In this document: in pieces, positions 47,979-56,800 of the stretch
Numbering within the stretch: position 1 is the stretch's first letter
Layout: every line of letters starts with the position of its first letter
Assembly: GCA_009693255.1 (NCBI GenBank)
Contig: SHXQ01000002.1
Location: 95,420 to 159,419, forward strand
Source: Methylotenera sp.
Lineage (GTDB): Bacteria > Pseudomonadota > Gammaproteobacteria > Burkholderiales > Methylophilaceae
Direction of reading: 5' to 3'
Length of the DNA: 64,000 nt
Translations under genes and position numbers: made by a program
Notes under the pieces: generated by a model
Database searches by the model: none
Seen by the model: only the letters and a program-made list of their open reading frames with translations
Told to the model about the DNA's origin: nothing

Positions 47979-48809
47979 ATGAATAATGAAATGAACCTTA
48001 GTTTTATTGGCGGTGGCAACATGGCTCGTGCCATTATGGGCGGTCTAAAAAACAATGGCTTTGACATGTCGGCAATTACAGTCATTGAACATGACGCACA
48101 GAAACGCGCGCAATTAGCCGCAGAATTTAATGTCCAAGTTAGTGACAGTTATGTCGAAAATAACGACAGCCAGACCTTCAATAACGTCATCGTTTTGGCA
48201 ATAAAGCCTCAACAAATGCAAGAAGTCTGTCGCCAATTAAGCCCAAAATTACGCGGGCAACTGATTATTTCAATCGCCGCCGGTATAAGAAGTAAAGATA
48301 TTTCGCGCTGGCTGGGTAATTATCAAACCATCGTACGGGTAATGCCGAATACACCTGCGCAGATACAGGCCGGGGTTTCAGCGCTCTATGCTATGCCTAG
48401 CATCAACCAAGCCCGGCGTAATCAGGCCACGACAATTTTAGATGCTGTTGGGAAAACACTTTGGCTAGAGGATGAAGCAAAAATGGATGCCGTGACCGCC
48501 ATCTCCGGTAGCGGACCAGCCTATGTTTTTTATTTCATTGAAGCATTACAAGAAGCCGCTATTGGCCTTGGTCTGACTGCGGCAGAATCTAGCATGTTAG
48601 CCATACACACTTTTTCCGGCGCTAGCTTACTTGCGGCTCAAAGTGCGACGGACATTCAAACACTACGCGCGCAGGTAACCTCAAAGGGCGGAACTACCGA
48701 ACAAGGTATTCTTGCGCTAGAAGCCGCTAATATCAAAGAAGCGATCATGACTGCAGCTAGAACCGCTGCTGAAAAATCGCGCACATTAGGAGATGATCTT
48801 GCTCAATAA
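47979..48809 (+). CDS. proC: Pyrroline-5-carboxylate reductase
   Basis: Last enzyme of proline synthesis. The NAD(P) loop is FIGGGNMARAIMGGL; VRVMPNTPAQI, TAISGSGPAYVFYFIEAL and the C-terminal VTSKGGTTEQGI are standard. Length 276. It lies 23 bp after yggS and overlaps yggT by 17 bp. Confidence 0.97.
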   Translation: MNNEMNLSFIGGGNMARAIMGGLKNNGFDMSAITVIEHDAQKRAQLAAEFNVQVSDSYVENNDSQTFNNVIVLAIKPQQMQEVCRQLSPKLRGQLIISIAAGIRSKDISRWLGNYQTIVRVMPNTPAQIQAGVSALYAMPSINQARRNQATTILDAVGKTLWLEDEAKMDAVTAISGSGPAYVFYFIEALQEAAIGLGLTAAESSMLAIHTFSGASLLAAQSATDIQTLRAQVTSKGGTTEQGILALEAANIKEAIMTAARTAAEKSRTLGDDLAQ

Positions 48810-49389
48810 CGCCCTGTTATTTTTACTACACACAATACTAGGCCTGCTTAGCCTGCTATTTTTGTTACGCTTTTATTTTCAACTGACTAAAGTGTCTTTT
48901 CAAAATCAAGCCGCACAGATAATTGTAAGTCTCACCAACTTTGCGGTACAACCCATGCGCCGCCTGATGACCAGTCTAAGAAATTTGGGGGTTGCCAAGC
49001 TCGACATTTCTACATTGCTGCTCGCTTATCTCACGCAGTTAGTGCTTACCTTATTGAGCTTATGGTTAAAGGACTTTCCATTATGGATTGTTGGCAATAG
49101 CATCTGGTTGGCAATTCTTAGCGTCGCACTCATTGGCGTCATTAGCTTGAGCCTCACTATTTTCCTATATGCCGTGTTAATACAAGCGATTCTTAGCTGG
49201 ATTAATCCCCATACCCCTATTGCGCCTATATTAAATAATTTAACACACCCAATCTTGTCTTTGATGCGGAGATTTATTCCACCGGTGGGCAATGTAGACC
49301 TCAGTCCGCTCATCTTCATTATTACGGCACAATTATTGTTAGTTACCTTACTGATTCCAATCGAAAATAGCTTACTCTCTACGCTATAA
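48793..49389 (+). CDS. yggT: YggT family membrane protein
   Basis: A 198-residue membrane protein with two copies of the YGGT unit (about 5-90 and 105-190), each with two hydrophobic segments and an FxxPMRR-type loop (VQPMRRLM, LSLMRRFIPPVGNVDLSP). In E. coli it has been tied to osmotic shock resistance; a role in envelope or division is suspected. It overlaps proC by 17 bp. Confidence 0.92.
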   Translation: MILLNNALLFLLHTILGLLSLLFLLRFYFQLTKVSFQNQAAQIIVSLTNFAVQPMRRLMTSLRNLGVAKLDISTLLLAYLTQLVLTLLSLWLKDFPLWIVGNSIWLAILSVALIGVISLSLTIFLYAVLIQAILSWINPHTPIAPILNNLTHPILSLMRRFIPPVGNVDLSPLIFIITAQLLLVTLLIPIENSLLSTL

Positions 49390-49409
49390 GGTAGCGATAA
49401 AACCCTATT

Positions 49410-49979
49410 ATGAGTGCTCAAACATCGCCTAGCGCATCTAATCAGACAGATTCTAGCCTGAGTACAAAAATAACTGAGTATAGCGAGTGGCGTGGTCAAT
49501 AAGATTCACTAGAGACCATGCAAGAATTAAGGCTTTATGGCATTAAAGAAATATTAAAAAAGACCAATTAGTCATGGCATTTTTGGCGGAATTCTCACGA
49601 GGGAAAACTAAAACTATCAACACCCTGTTTTTTCCGACTTTAATCAACGTCTACTGCCTAGCGCGCCTGGTCGCACCACGACGTGTCCCACGGAAATATT
49701 TTGGGATGGGCGCACTTAAATTGCTCGCCCTGGTTAAACATCGTCATCGGTGAGCTTAAGACGCAAATTAACGCGCATAAAAAATCACGGGGTAAATGCG
49801 CAGAATCATTAATGGAATCGCATAACAATGCCGATAATCTCATTAAAACTCTTGAATTAGCCGAAAATTAATTTGCCAAACTACTGCTGCAATCCAATCG
49901 GCTCGATGCCATATTGCTAAAGCTTATGCATTGCGCAAAATTTAATGTAGATAAATCTAGCCATGCGGTGCGTTTTAAT
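49410..49979 (+). pseudogene. Dynamin-like GTPase remnant
   Basis: Downstream of yggT the plus strand holds scattered pieces in several frames. ATG at 49410 opens a 30-codon frame closed by TAA at 49500. Around 49574-49690 the pieces MAFLAEFSRGKTK (P-loop) and, shifted by one frame, QRLLPSAPGRTTTCPTEIFWD match the G1-G2 region of bacterial dynamin-like proteins. Near 49683-49975 come Lys/Glu-rich fragments including NLIKTLELAEN and NRLDAILLKLM. Only about a quarter of the usual length remains, with several stops and shifts. Confidence 0.8.
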
Positions 49980-51431
49980 CTACATCAAAATAATATCAAA
50001 CGATTCTTGGCTGTAATGTGCCTCCACCTGTAAAGAAATCGGCTTACCTATAAAATCAGATAAATTAGCTAAGCTTTGCGACTCCTCATCCAACAGCATC
50101 TCAATGACTTTTTGGCCGGCGAGCACCCGGAGCTCACGCGCATTAAACTGGCGAGCTTCGCGCAATAATTCACGCAAAATCTCATAACATACTGTTTGTG
50201 CAGTTTTCTGCTCACCACGCCCCTTACAAGTAGGGCAGGTCTCACAAAGCACATGTGCCAGACTTTCACGGGTACGTTTGCGCGTCATCTCCACCAAGCC
50301 TAATGGCGTAAACCCATTGACACCAGTGCGCGCACGATCGCGCGCGACGGCTTTCTGTAACTCATCTAACACGGCTTCTCGCTGCGTATCTTCATCCATA
50401 TCAATAAAGTCAATAATGATAATGCCGCCTAAATTTCTTAAGCGTAATTGGCGAGCGATAGATTGTGCTGCTTCTAAATTGGTTTTAAAAATAGTGTCCG
50501 ATAAATTTTTACCACTCACAAAGCTACCGGTATTCACATCTACCGTGGTTAAGGCTTCTGTCTGATCAAAAATTAAATAGCCGCCAGAATTAAGATCCAC
50601 CTTTCGTGACATCGATTTTTCAATTTCTTGCTCTATATTGTATAAATCAAATAAGGGGCGTTCACCTTGGTAATGGACTAGCTTATCCAGCGCTGTAATC
50701 GCATATAAATTAGCGAAATCTAGTAACTTTTGATAGGTTTCACTAGAGTCGATACGCACCATCTCAGTCTCGTCACACAGCACATCTCGCAATACCCGCA
50801 TGGGTAAATTCAAATCTTGAAAAATTAGAGATCGCTCAGGGACGGTGGTATTTTTTGCACGAATGTGCACCCAAGTTTTAGTTAAATAATCAATATCTGC
50901 CAGCAATTCTTCGTCTGTGGCAGTTTCCGACATGGTTCTGATAATATAGCCGCCAACACGATTCTCTGGCAGCAAACCAATCAATCGTGCTCTTAAAAGC
51001 TCGCGCTCAGCTTCATCCTCAATGCGCTGCGATACGCCAATATGCTCTTGCTGCGGCAAATAGACTAAAAAACGTCCAGCAATACTAATCTGTGTCGTGA
51101 GTCGCGCACCTTTGGTACCAATCGGCTCCTTAATCACCTGCACCATCAGCGACTGACCTTCATGTAACACCGCTTGAATTGGGATCTGTGTTTCTGATTG
51201 CCCGCATTCAAAAATATCCCCTGCGTGCAGAAAAGCAGCGCGCTGCAAGCCCATTTCAATAAACGCTGATTGCATTCCAGGCAACACACGACAGACTACC
51301 CCGCGATAAATATTGCCCACTAAGCCTAAGGACGAGCTACGTTCAATTTGTAGTTCTTGCACCACACCATTCTCCATCATGGCAATACGTGTTTCTTGTG
51401 GTGTTACGTTAATTAGTATTTCCTCACTCAA
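49980..51431 (-). CDS. rng: Ribonuclease G
   Basis: Endoribonuclease of the RNase E/G family acting in rRNA maturation and mRNA decay. The 483 residues start with an S1-type RNA-binding domain (about 38-125, GNIYRGVVCRVLPGMQSAFI), then the catalytic part with VDVNTGSFVSG and GGIIIIDFIDM (metal Asp), and the zinc-link cysteines in CPTCKGRG. It lacks the long RNase E tail. It follows maf, the common maf-rng order. Confidence 0.97.
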   Translation of the reverse strand: MSEEILINVTPQETRIAMMENGVVQELQIERSSSLGLVGNIYRGVVCRVLPGMQSAFIEMGLQRAAFLHAGDIFECGQSETQIPIQAVLHEGQSLMVQVIKEPIGTKGARLTTQISIAGRFLVYLPQQEHIGVSQRIEDEAERELLRARLIGLLPENRVGGYIIRTMSETATDEELLADIDYLTKTWVHIRAKNTTVPERSLIFQDLNLPMRVLRDVLCDETEMVRIDSSETYQKLLDFANLYAITALDKLVHYQGERPLFDLYNIEQEIEKSMSRKVDLNSGGYLIFDQTEALTTVDVNTGSFVSGKNLSDTIFKTNLEAAQSIARQLRLRNLGGIIIIDFIDMDEDTQREAVLDELQKAVARDRARTGVNGFTPLGLVEMTRKRTRESLAHVLCETCPTCKGRGEQKTAQTVCYEILRELLREARQFNARELRVLAGQKVIEMLLDEESQSLANLSDFIGKPISLQVEAHYSQESFDIILM

Positions 51432-51496
51432 TTTTCATTCTCTTTTAACTTTAATTAATCTTTTATATACCGTTTATTTACCCGCACAAGCTGCTA

Positions 51497-52096
51497 TCAA
51501 AGGCTGATGCCATGCGCGCTTAACAAATTGGCAGTCTCATACAAAGGCAAACCCATTACCCCAGAGTAACTGCCTTCTATACGCTTAATCCACGCCCCAG
51601 CTGCGCCTTGAATACCATAACTCCCCGCTTTATCATGATGCTCACCTGTTGCAATGTAGGCATTAATTTGAGCTTCTGACAGCGCCATCATCTCGACTAT
51701 CGTCGTGGATAACACCACCTCAATATCACCATTAAAAGCTAAGGCTACTGCCGTATGTACCTGATGCTGACTGCCTGACAGCGCACTTAACATGCGCCTT
51801 GCATCGTCATCATGCTCAGGCTTACCCAACACTAAGCCCGCCAATACTACTGTGGTATCTGCCGCCAAAACAGGGTGTAAGCGTTGTGCTAAATTTAAAC
51901 TGAATAAACAGGCTTCTGCTTTCTGCCGCGCTAACCTTCTAACATAGCTTTCTGCCGGTTCATTGATGTATGGTGTTTCATCAATATCTGCTGGCAAAGT
52001 TTCACACGACACGCCAATCTGCTTTAATAATTCAACACGACGTGGGCTACGCGAGGCTAGATAAATAATGCCTGTTCTGTCAATTTTTTTGCTCAA
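51497..52096 (-). CDS. maf: Maf-family nucleotide pyrophosphatase
   Basis: Hydrolyses non-canonical or pyrimidine nucleoside triphosphates. The 199 residues have YLASRSPRRVELLKQIG, DETPYINEPAESYVRRLA and AADTTVVLAGLVLGKP, followed by the SGS motif and YGIQGAAGAWIKRIEGSYSGVMGLP (in pieces). The residue pattern fits the YhdE subgroup (dTTP/UTP). It is 65 bp upstream of rng. The usual neighbour rlmH is absent. Confidence 0.94.
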   Translation of the reverse strand: MSKKIDRTGIIYLASRSPRRVELLKQIGVSCETLPADIDETPYINEPAESYVRRLARQKAEACLFSLNLAQRLHPVLAADTTVVLAGLVLGKPEHDDDARRMLSALSGSQHQVHTAVALAFNGDIEVVLSTTIVEMMALSEAQINAYIATGEHHDKAGSYGIQGAAGAWIKRIEGSYSGVMGLPLYETANLLSAHGISL

Positions 52097-52163
52097 TTTT
52101 CGCTTACCCGTTCATGAACTGTAATTTAGTATGCCGAATATTAACAAAGCTTTAACGTAACCA

Positions 52164-52259
52164 GTGACTATTTTAACAATTAGCGCCATCATTTGTGTGC
52201 TGCTGATTGCCTTAGGCCTCATGTGCCTGTTTTTAAAAAAATGTTGCTTAAGCGTCTAG
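52164..52259 (+). CDS. Possible 31-residue single-helix membrane protein
   Basis: GTG-started frame between maf and nudJ. It encodes one hydrophobic helix (ILTISAIICVLLIALGLM) and a short Lys/Cys tail ending KKCCLSV. The ribosome binding site is weak and no family is recognised. It may be a true small membrane protein or the end of a lost gene. Confidence 0.25.
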   Translation: MTILTISAIICVLLIALGLMCLFLKKCCLSV

Positions 52260-52340
52260 CACACCGGCGCACTAACTGATTACCATAATTAAGCGGTTAG
52301 TTTGGGTTAAAATAGCAAGATTCAATTAAAGACTAATATT

Positions 52341-52784
52341 ATGCAATGGATGCCACATGCCACTGTCGCGGCAATCGTAGAAGATCAGGGTAAATTTTTA
52401 TTGGTAGAAGAAATGACTGAGCGCGGCAATCGCTTCAATCAACCTGCAGGTCATTTAGAAGACAATGAAAAATTAATTGATGCGGTCATCCGTGAAACAT
52501 TAGAAGAAACAGCTTATTCTTTTAAGCCTGAGTCACTACTAGGTGTTTATCATTGGAAGCATGAACACAATGACACCACTTATTTGCGTTTCGCTTACAT
52601 CGGCAGTGTGAGTAATTACCAGCCCAATCTAGCGCTTGATGAGGGCATTGTTCGGACGGTATGGATGACCGTGGAAGAAATGCGGCGCAATGCCCTGCGT
52701 ATGCGTAGCCCACAAGTACTCAAGTGTGTTGAAGATTATTTAACTGGACAACAATTTCCGCTTTCTGTGGTGACACACTTATAA
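52341..52784 (+). CDS. nudJ: NUDIX hydrolase, NudJ-like phosphatase
   Basis: A 147-residue NUDIX protein. The box is GHLEDNEKLIDAVIRETLEETAY (in pieces), preceded by the HATVAAIVEDQGKFLLVEE strand. This type acts on thiamine pyrimidine pyrophosphate and some nucleoside di- and triphosphates in E. coli. It lies 26 bp upstream of mnmA, the same pairing as nudJ-mnmA in enteric bacteria. Confidence 0.92.
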   Translation: MQWMPHATVAAIVEDQGKFLLVEEMTERGNRFNQPAGHLEDNEKLIDAVIRETLEETAYSFKPESLLGVYHWKHEHNDTTYLRFAYIGSVSNYQPNLALDEGIVRTVWMTVEEMRRNALRMRSPQVLKCVEDYLTGQQFPLSVVTHL

Positions 52785-52810
52785 CATTAAATTTTACGAT
52801 CTAAAAACAC

Positions 52811-53920
52811 ATGAATTTAAATAAACTGCAAAAGAAAAAAGTAGTCGTTGGCCTTTCTGGGGGGGTCGATTCGTCAGTGACTGCCTTGTTACTGAAAGAA
52901 CAAGGTTATGAGGTGACGGGTCTTTTCATGAAAAACTGGGAAGATGACGACACTGATGAATACTGTTCGAGCAAGCAAGATCTGATTGATGCGGTTTCGA
53001 TTGCCGATAAAATTGGCATTGATATAGAAGCGGTAAACTTTAGTGCTGAATATAAAGACCGGGTATTTGACAATTTTTTAAGCGAATACAAGGCTGGGCG
53101 CACGCCTAATCCAGATATTTTATGTAATGCAGAAATTAAATTCAAAGCCTTTTTAGACCATGCCATGAGCTTGGGGGCAGATGTCATTGCCACCGGCCAT
53201 TACGCACAAGTGCGTGAAAACCCACTAAAACCAGGGTTATTTCAGCTCATGAAAGCTGACGATGGTAGCAAAGATCAAAGCTATTTTCTATACCGTTTAA
53301 ATCAAGCCCAACTTTCTAAAACTTTATTCCCACTCGGCCAACTACTTAAGCGCGAAGTGCGTGAAATCGCGCGGAATGCAGGGTTAATTAACGCTGAGAA
53401 AAAAGACTCAACCGGCATTTGCTTTATCGGCGAGCGTCCTTTTCAAGAGTTTTTAAGTAAATATCTACCGCGCGAACCGGGTGACATCAAAACCCCTGAA
53501 GGTAAATTAGTCGGCCGCCATGAGGGCCTCATGTATTACACCTTAGGCCAGCGTCAGGGCTTAAAAATTGGCGGTAGCCGTGACAGCAATGGCGAACCTT
53601 GGTTCGTCGCCGCTAAAGATATGGCAAACAACGTACTCACCGTTGTGCAAGGTCATGAACATGCCATGCTTCTCAGCGATGGCTTAGTTGCCAGCCAACT
53701 GACTTGGGTAGACGTTGAGGCACCCATCCGCAATTGGGTATACTCCGCTAAGACGCGTTATCGTCAGCCCGACGCCCCTTGTGAAATTGACCGCTTAAGC
53801 ACTGAAATCGTTGAAATTAAGTTTGGGCAAAAACAGTGGGCGGTGACGCCAGGTCAATCGGCTGTAGTCTATGAAAGCAATGTCTGCCTTGGTGGCGGTA
53901 TTATAACCGCTGCCCTATAA
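52811..53920 (+). CDS. mnmA: tRNA-specific 2-thiouridylase
   Basis: Adds sulfur at U34 of Lys, Glu and Gln tRNAs. The PP-loop is [17 protein letters not shown]; the catalytic cysteines are in [12 protein letters not shown] and [19 protein letters not shown] and [10 protein letters not shown] also fit. The 369-residue length is normal. It is likely co-transcribed with nudJ. Confidence 0.98.
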   Translation: MNLNKLQKKKVVVGLSGGVDSSVTALLLKEQGYEVTGLFMKNWEDDDTDEYCSSKQDLIDAVSIADKIGIDIEAVNFSAEYKDRVFDNFLSEYKAGRTPNPDILCNAEIKFKAFLDHAMSLGADVIATGHYAQVRENPLKPGLFQLMKADDGSKDQSYFLYRLNQAQLSKTLFPLGQLLKREVREIARNAGLINAEKKDSTGICFIGERPFQEFLSKYLPREPGDIKTPEGKLVGRHEGLMYYTLGQRQGLKIGGSRDSNGEPWFVAAKDMANNVLTVVQGHEHAMLLSDGLVASQLTWVDVEAPIRNWVYSAKTRYRQPDAPCEIDRLSTEIVEIKFGQKQWAVTPGQSAVVYESNVCLGGGIITAAL

Positions 53921-54088
53921 GCGCATTCAACCCAGCGGTCTAAGAGTAATTAATGCTAAATCAGCTTAGATGGGATACACTCCGAATCAAAGGTATGAAG
54001 CTGATTATTCCTTTTGTTTTTAGGATGGGCCTCACCAGCAAGTACTAAAATCATCCTATTAAAAAGCTACTAGGTTACGAAGATTGCT

Positions 54089-54412
54089 ATGCCTTATGTC
54101 TTTAAAAATGCGCAAGGGCGGATTACTGGCAGTGCATCGGAAAATATTGGTGCCGGTTGGGAGTTTGTTGAAGATGATACGCGTGAATATCTTGAATTTT
54201 TAGAAAGTGCGCTCACTGAAATTGCCCCATTTCGTGAAAGCGACATCCAATTAGGCGGATATTAGAAAGTCTCATTACCTTACTCATAGAGCGTGACATT
54301 ATTCGGTTTACTGACTTCCCGCCTGCCGCTCAAAAACGCTTGAACAGCAGACAAGTTTTACGCAAAAAAAACCCAAGTCTCTAAACTGGTCGATGAGAAT
54401 CAAGATTCTATG
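54089..54412 (+). pseudogene. Small conserved betaproteobacterial gene broken by frameshifts
   Basis: The first 58 codons (54089-54265) read MPYVFKNAQGRITGSASE...FRESDIQLGGY. Sliding back one base at about 54253 gives a continuation RILESLITLLIERDIIRFT, AAQKRLNSRQVLRKK. An eight-A run near 54364 seems to carry a second shift, after which VSKLVDENQDSM fits. The joined product of about 105 residues resembles a small acidic protein common in Betaproteobacteria, misleadingly annotated as a tryptophan-synthase-beta-like protein; its role is unknown. Confidence 0.72.
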
Positions 54413-54415
54413 CAA

Positions 54416-54501
54416 TCTTTAACGACCCGTACAACCTATGGGACAACGACGACTATGATACCCCTGCGATAAACATCAATACCTACGCAGACAACCACTA
54501 A
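54416..54501 (+). pseudogene. C-terminal fragment of a phage-like protein
   Basis: A frame without a start reads FNDPYNLWDNDDYDTPAINI and ends NTYADNH before TAA at about 54499-54501. Its Asp/Asn-rich style is unlike the surrounding genes and its codon choice matches the small phage-like gene that follows. It seems to be the tail of a gene whose 5' part was lost where foreign DNA meets the broken gene upstream. Confidence 0.5.
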
Positions 54502-54567
54502 CAACAAAGAAAGGCAGTATCTAGTACGGAACAAACCACTACCATTAAGACAAATAGGGAGATAGAG

Positions 54568-54891
54568 ATGACTACCTACTCAAGCAATAAAGATGCAGGA
54601 CAATACGTAACAAACCGCGACCCGTTCAGAGGTTCAAATACATGGGGCGAATGGATAAAAGATTTATATGTAGTATATAGCTACGGCAGGCACTTTCCTC
54701 TATACGTCTGGGAAGATAATCTAGGTATGTGGTTCGGTAATGAGGATAAATACTCACGCTCTACTACACGACATCAAGGATACCTACGACCAACTACACC
54801 ATATATAAGTTACTACAACACAGAGGCACTACTAAAACTGGTATCTGCAGGTAGCGTAGCCGACTGGACTATTGAGAAAGCGAGGACATAA
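54568..54891 (+). CDS. Phage-like hypothetical protein
   Basis: A 107-residue protein rich in Tyr, Trp, Arg and Ser (DLYVVYSYGRHFPLYVWED, EDKYSRSTTRHQGYLRP). I associate this pattern with small uncharacterised proteins of proteobacterial phages and integrative elements, but cannot confirm it. A strong ribosome binding site (AGGGAGATAGAG) lies just before the ATG. Use of CTA, AGA and ATA codons is higher than in neighbouring genes. There is no integrase or att site nearby, so this is a lone passenger gene. Function unknown. Confidence 0.65.
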   Translation: MTTYSSNKDAGQYVTNRDPFRGSNTWGEWIKDLYVVYSYGRHFPLYVWEDNLGMWFGNEDKYSRSTTRHQGYLRPTTPYISYYNTEALLKLVSAGSVADWTIEKART

Positions 54892-54917
54892 TGACTAGCT
54901 ACTTATTAACCATTCTT

Positions 54918-55535
54918 TTAATTGGGGATAGGTATGCTTTCTTTAAAAGACTGCCGCTTTAATAAAGAGACATGCAATCGCTCTAAATTCGGATATGTTG
55001 CCGCCAAATTCAGCACCGCACTAAAGCGTAAATTCACGTAGCCTAACATACAGCCCACAGCAATATCAGCCAGACTAAAAACACCATTTACGCACCATTT
55101 AGTTTTTCCTAAATCATCATTCAACGCCTGCAAGCCGCACATGACCTTATCCACTTGCTTAGCCACCAAAGCGGCATCTTGCGCTTGCGCTGGTTTGCGC
55201 TGCTCCAGCATAACGGCTACCGCAGCATCACAAACACCATCAGCAAGCGACTCCCAGCGGCGCACCTTAATTTTTGCACTTGGGTCTTGTGGTATTAAAT
55301 GTGCTAGTGGCGTGCGATTATCTAAATACTCCACAATCACACGTGAATCATACAAACTGTCGCCATCGGGCAAAATCAATACCGGCACTTTTCCCAATGG
55401 GTTATATTGCTTTACTGGGCAGGCTGGGTCGGCTAAAACCACTTCTTCAAGCAACATTTCAATGTGTTTTTCTGCTGCCATAATCCGCACCTTTCTGGCG
55501 TAAGGGCTGTTAATTGTGTATAAAAGTTTCATCAT
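54918..55535 (-). CDS. Glutathione S-transferase family protein
   Basis: A 205-residue protein with an N-terminal thioredoxin-like domain (about 1-80, SPYARKVRIMAAEKHIEM, NPLGKVPVLILPDG, and DSRVIVEYLDNR for glutathione binding) and a helical C-terminal domain (88-205, WCVNGVFSLADIAVGCML). The catalytic residue is probably Ser9 of NSPYARK, as in beta/zeta-like bacterial GSTs. Substrate unknown. Either of the first two Met codons could start. Confidence 0.93.
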   Translation of the reverse strand: MMKLLYTINSPYARKVRIMAAEKHIEMLLEEVVLADPACPVKQYNPLGKVPVLILPDGDSLYDSRVIVEYLDNRTPLAHLIPQDPSAKIKVRRWESLADGVCDAAVAVMLEQRKPAQAQDAALVAKQVDKVMCGLQALNDDLGKTKWCVNGVFSLADIAVGCMLGYVNLRFSAVLNLAATYPNLERLHVSLLKRQSFKESIPIPN

Positions 55536-55663
55536 ATTGGTTGGCGTAATTTTTCTAAGAATGTCAGGTTAATCGCATTATAATTCAAACATTGCTTGGT
55601 TTATCAAGGCAAGCTAGTTATCCTAATAATGTTTATTAAAAACAATATATAGTTAGCCATGCC

Positions 55664-56539
55664 ATGACGTTATTTGAACAACATCACCCATCACCGTCCA
55701 CCGCCTTTCATGAACTGGTTCGCAGGCAAGTGCAAGCCGCATTGGCTGAGGACGTTGGTTCCGGCGACCTAACAGCGCTACTGATTCCGCCATTACTCAA
55801 GGTCGGTGCTACCATACTCGCGCGTGAAACTGCTATTATTTGCGGCCTAGACTGGGTAAACGCCTGTTTTAAGCTGACTGATGCTAAGGTGGACATTGAT
55901 TGGCAGATCGCTGAAGGTGATCGCGTAGAAGCTAATCAAGTCTTGTGTGAAATTCACGGCTTAGCCCGTGCACTGCTCACTGCTGAGCGCTGTGCGCTAA
56001 ACTTCCTGCAAACACTGTCTGCCACCGCAACTGAAACACGCAAATATGTAGAGGCCATTGCTGGGACGCAGAGTCAAATTTTAGATACCCGCAAAACAAT
56101 TCCAAATTTAAGATTAGCGCAAAAATATGCGGTGACAGTAGGCGGCGGACACAATCAGCGTTTAGCTTTATATGACGGTATATTGATTAAAGAAAATCAT
56201 ATTGCCGCAGCCGGCAGTATTACTGCCGTTATGGCACAAGTACTTTCATTAAATACACACAAAAGCATACAGATTGAAGTTGAAAGTTTAATTCAGTTGC
56301 AAGAAGCGCTCAACGCAGGTGCTCACAGTATTTTGTTAGATAACTTTAGTCTTACACAGTTAAGTGCGGCTGTAAGTATCAATCAAAAGTCTGGCGGGCA
56401 CGCCATCTTAGAGGCCTCTGGCGGTATTAGCTTAGAAAACGTTAGAGGCATTGCGCTCACAGGGGTTGATCGCATTTCAATCGGCGCAATCACCAAGCAT
56501 GTCAAGGCGATTGATTTATCCATGCGTGTTAAGGCATAA
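55664..56539 (+). CDS. nadC: Nicotinate-nucleotide diphosphorylase (carboxylating)
   Basis: Makes nicotinate mononucleotide from quinolinate and PRPP in NAD synthesis. In 291 residues: ALAEDVGSGDLTALLIP, AERCALNFLQTLSATAT, LDTRKTIPNLRLAQKYAVTVGGGHNQR (in pieces), LYDGILIKENHI, IEVESL, and the C-terminal LEASGGISLENV. It stands alone between the GST gene and the ilv operon. Confidence 0.97.
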   Translation: MTLFEQHHPSPSTAFHELVRRQVQAALAEDVGSGDLTALLIPPLLKVGATILARETAIICGLDWVNACFKLTDAKVDIDWQIAEGDRVEANQVLCEIHGLARALLTAERCALNFLQTLSATATETRKYVEAIAGTQSQILDTRKTIPNLRLAQKYAVTVGGGHNQRLALYDGILIKENHIAAAGSITAVMAQVLSLNTHKSIQIEVESLIQLQEALNAGAHSILLDNFSLTQLSAAVSINQKSGGHAILEASGGISLENVRGIALTGVDRISIGAITKHVKAIDLSMRVKA

Positions 56540-56674
56540 ACCTACAAAATGCATGGGCTAAAATAAAGGAATGCGAATTTTAATTCTAAGGCCTTCTATA
56601 ATTTAATGCATGCAACACAGCAATTTTCAATCGGTTTTATTATCACAAATCAGCTTGTCACTCACTTATCATCC

Positions 56675-56703
56675 TTGACCAAATAGGCTCAAACCGTTAT
56701 GGT
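56675..56703 (+). promoter_or_regulatory. Candidate sigma-70 promoter of the ilv operon
   Basis: TTGACC at 56675-56680, a 17-bp spacer and TATGGT at 56698-56703, about 100 bp upstream of ilvB. The -35 is close to consensus and the -10 matches at four of six positions. Confidence 0.42.
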
Positions 56704-56734
56704 GTAGGGTTGGTATATAAACATAGCAAAAACT

Positions 56735-56769
56735 CACTAAATCTAATAAAAACAAGTGTTAATTTAGTG
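56735..56769. repeat. Inverted repeat in the ilvB leader
   Basis: CACTAAAT and ATTTAGTG, 8-bp arms with a 19-bp spacer, ending 31 bp before the ilvB ATG. In the mRNA it would form an AU-rich hairpin near the ribosome binding region. I found no Leu/Ile/Val-rich leader peptide. Confidence 0.45.
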
Positions 56770-56800
56770 AAGAAGCACAACAATTAAAGTAAAAATAAGC

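Noticed and set aside
54410-54900. Prophage or integrative element
   Set aside because: There is no integrase, att-like repeat, tRNA or second intact phage gene; only one small gene and a fragment.
56540-56800. Transcription attenuator with a branched-chain leader peptide before ilvB
   Set aside because: I found no short frame rich in Ile, Val or Leu codons followed by a terminator; only an AU-rich inverted repeat.
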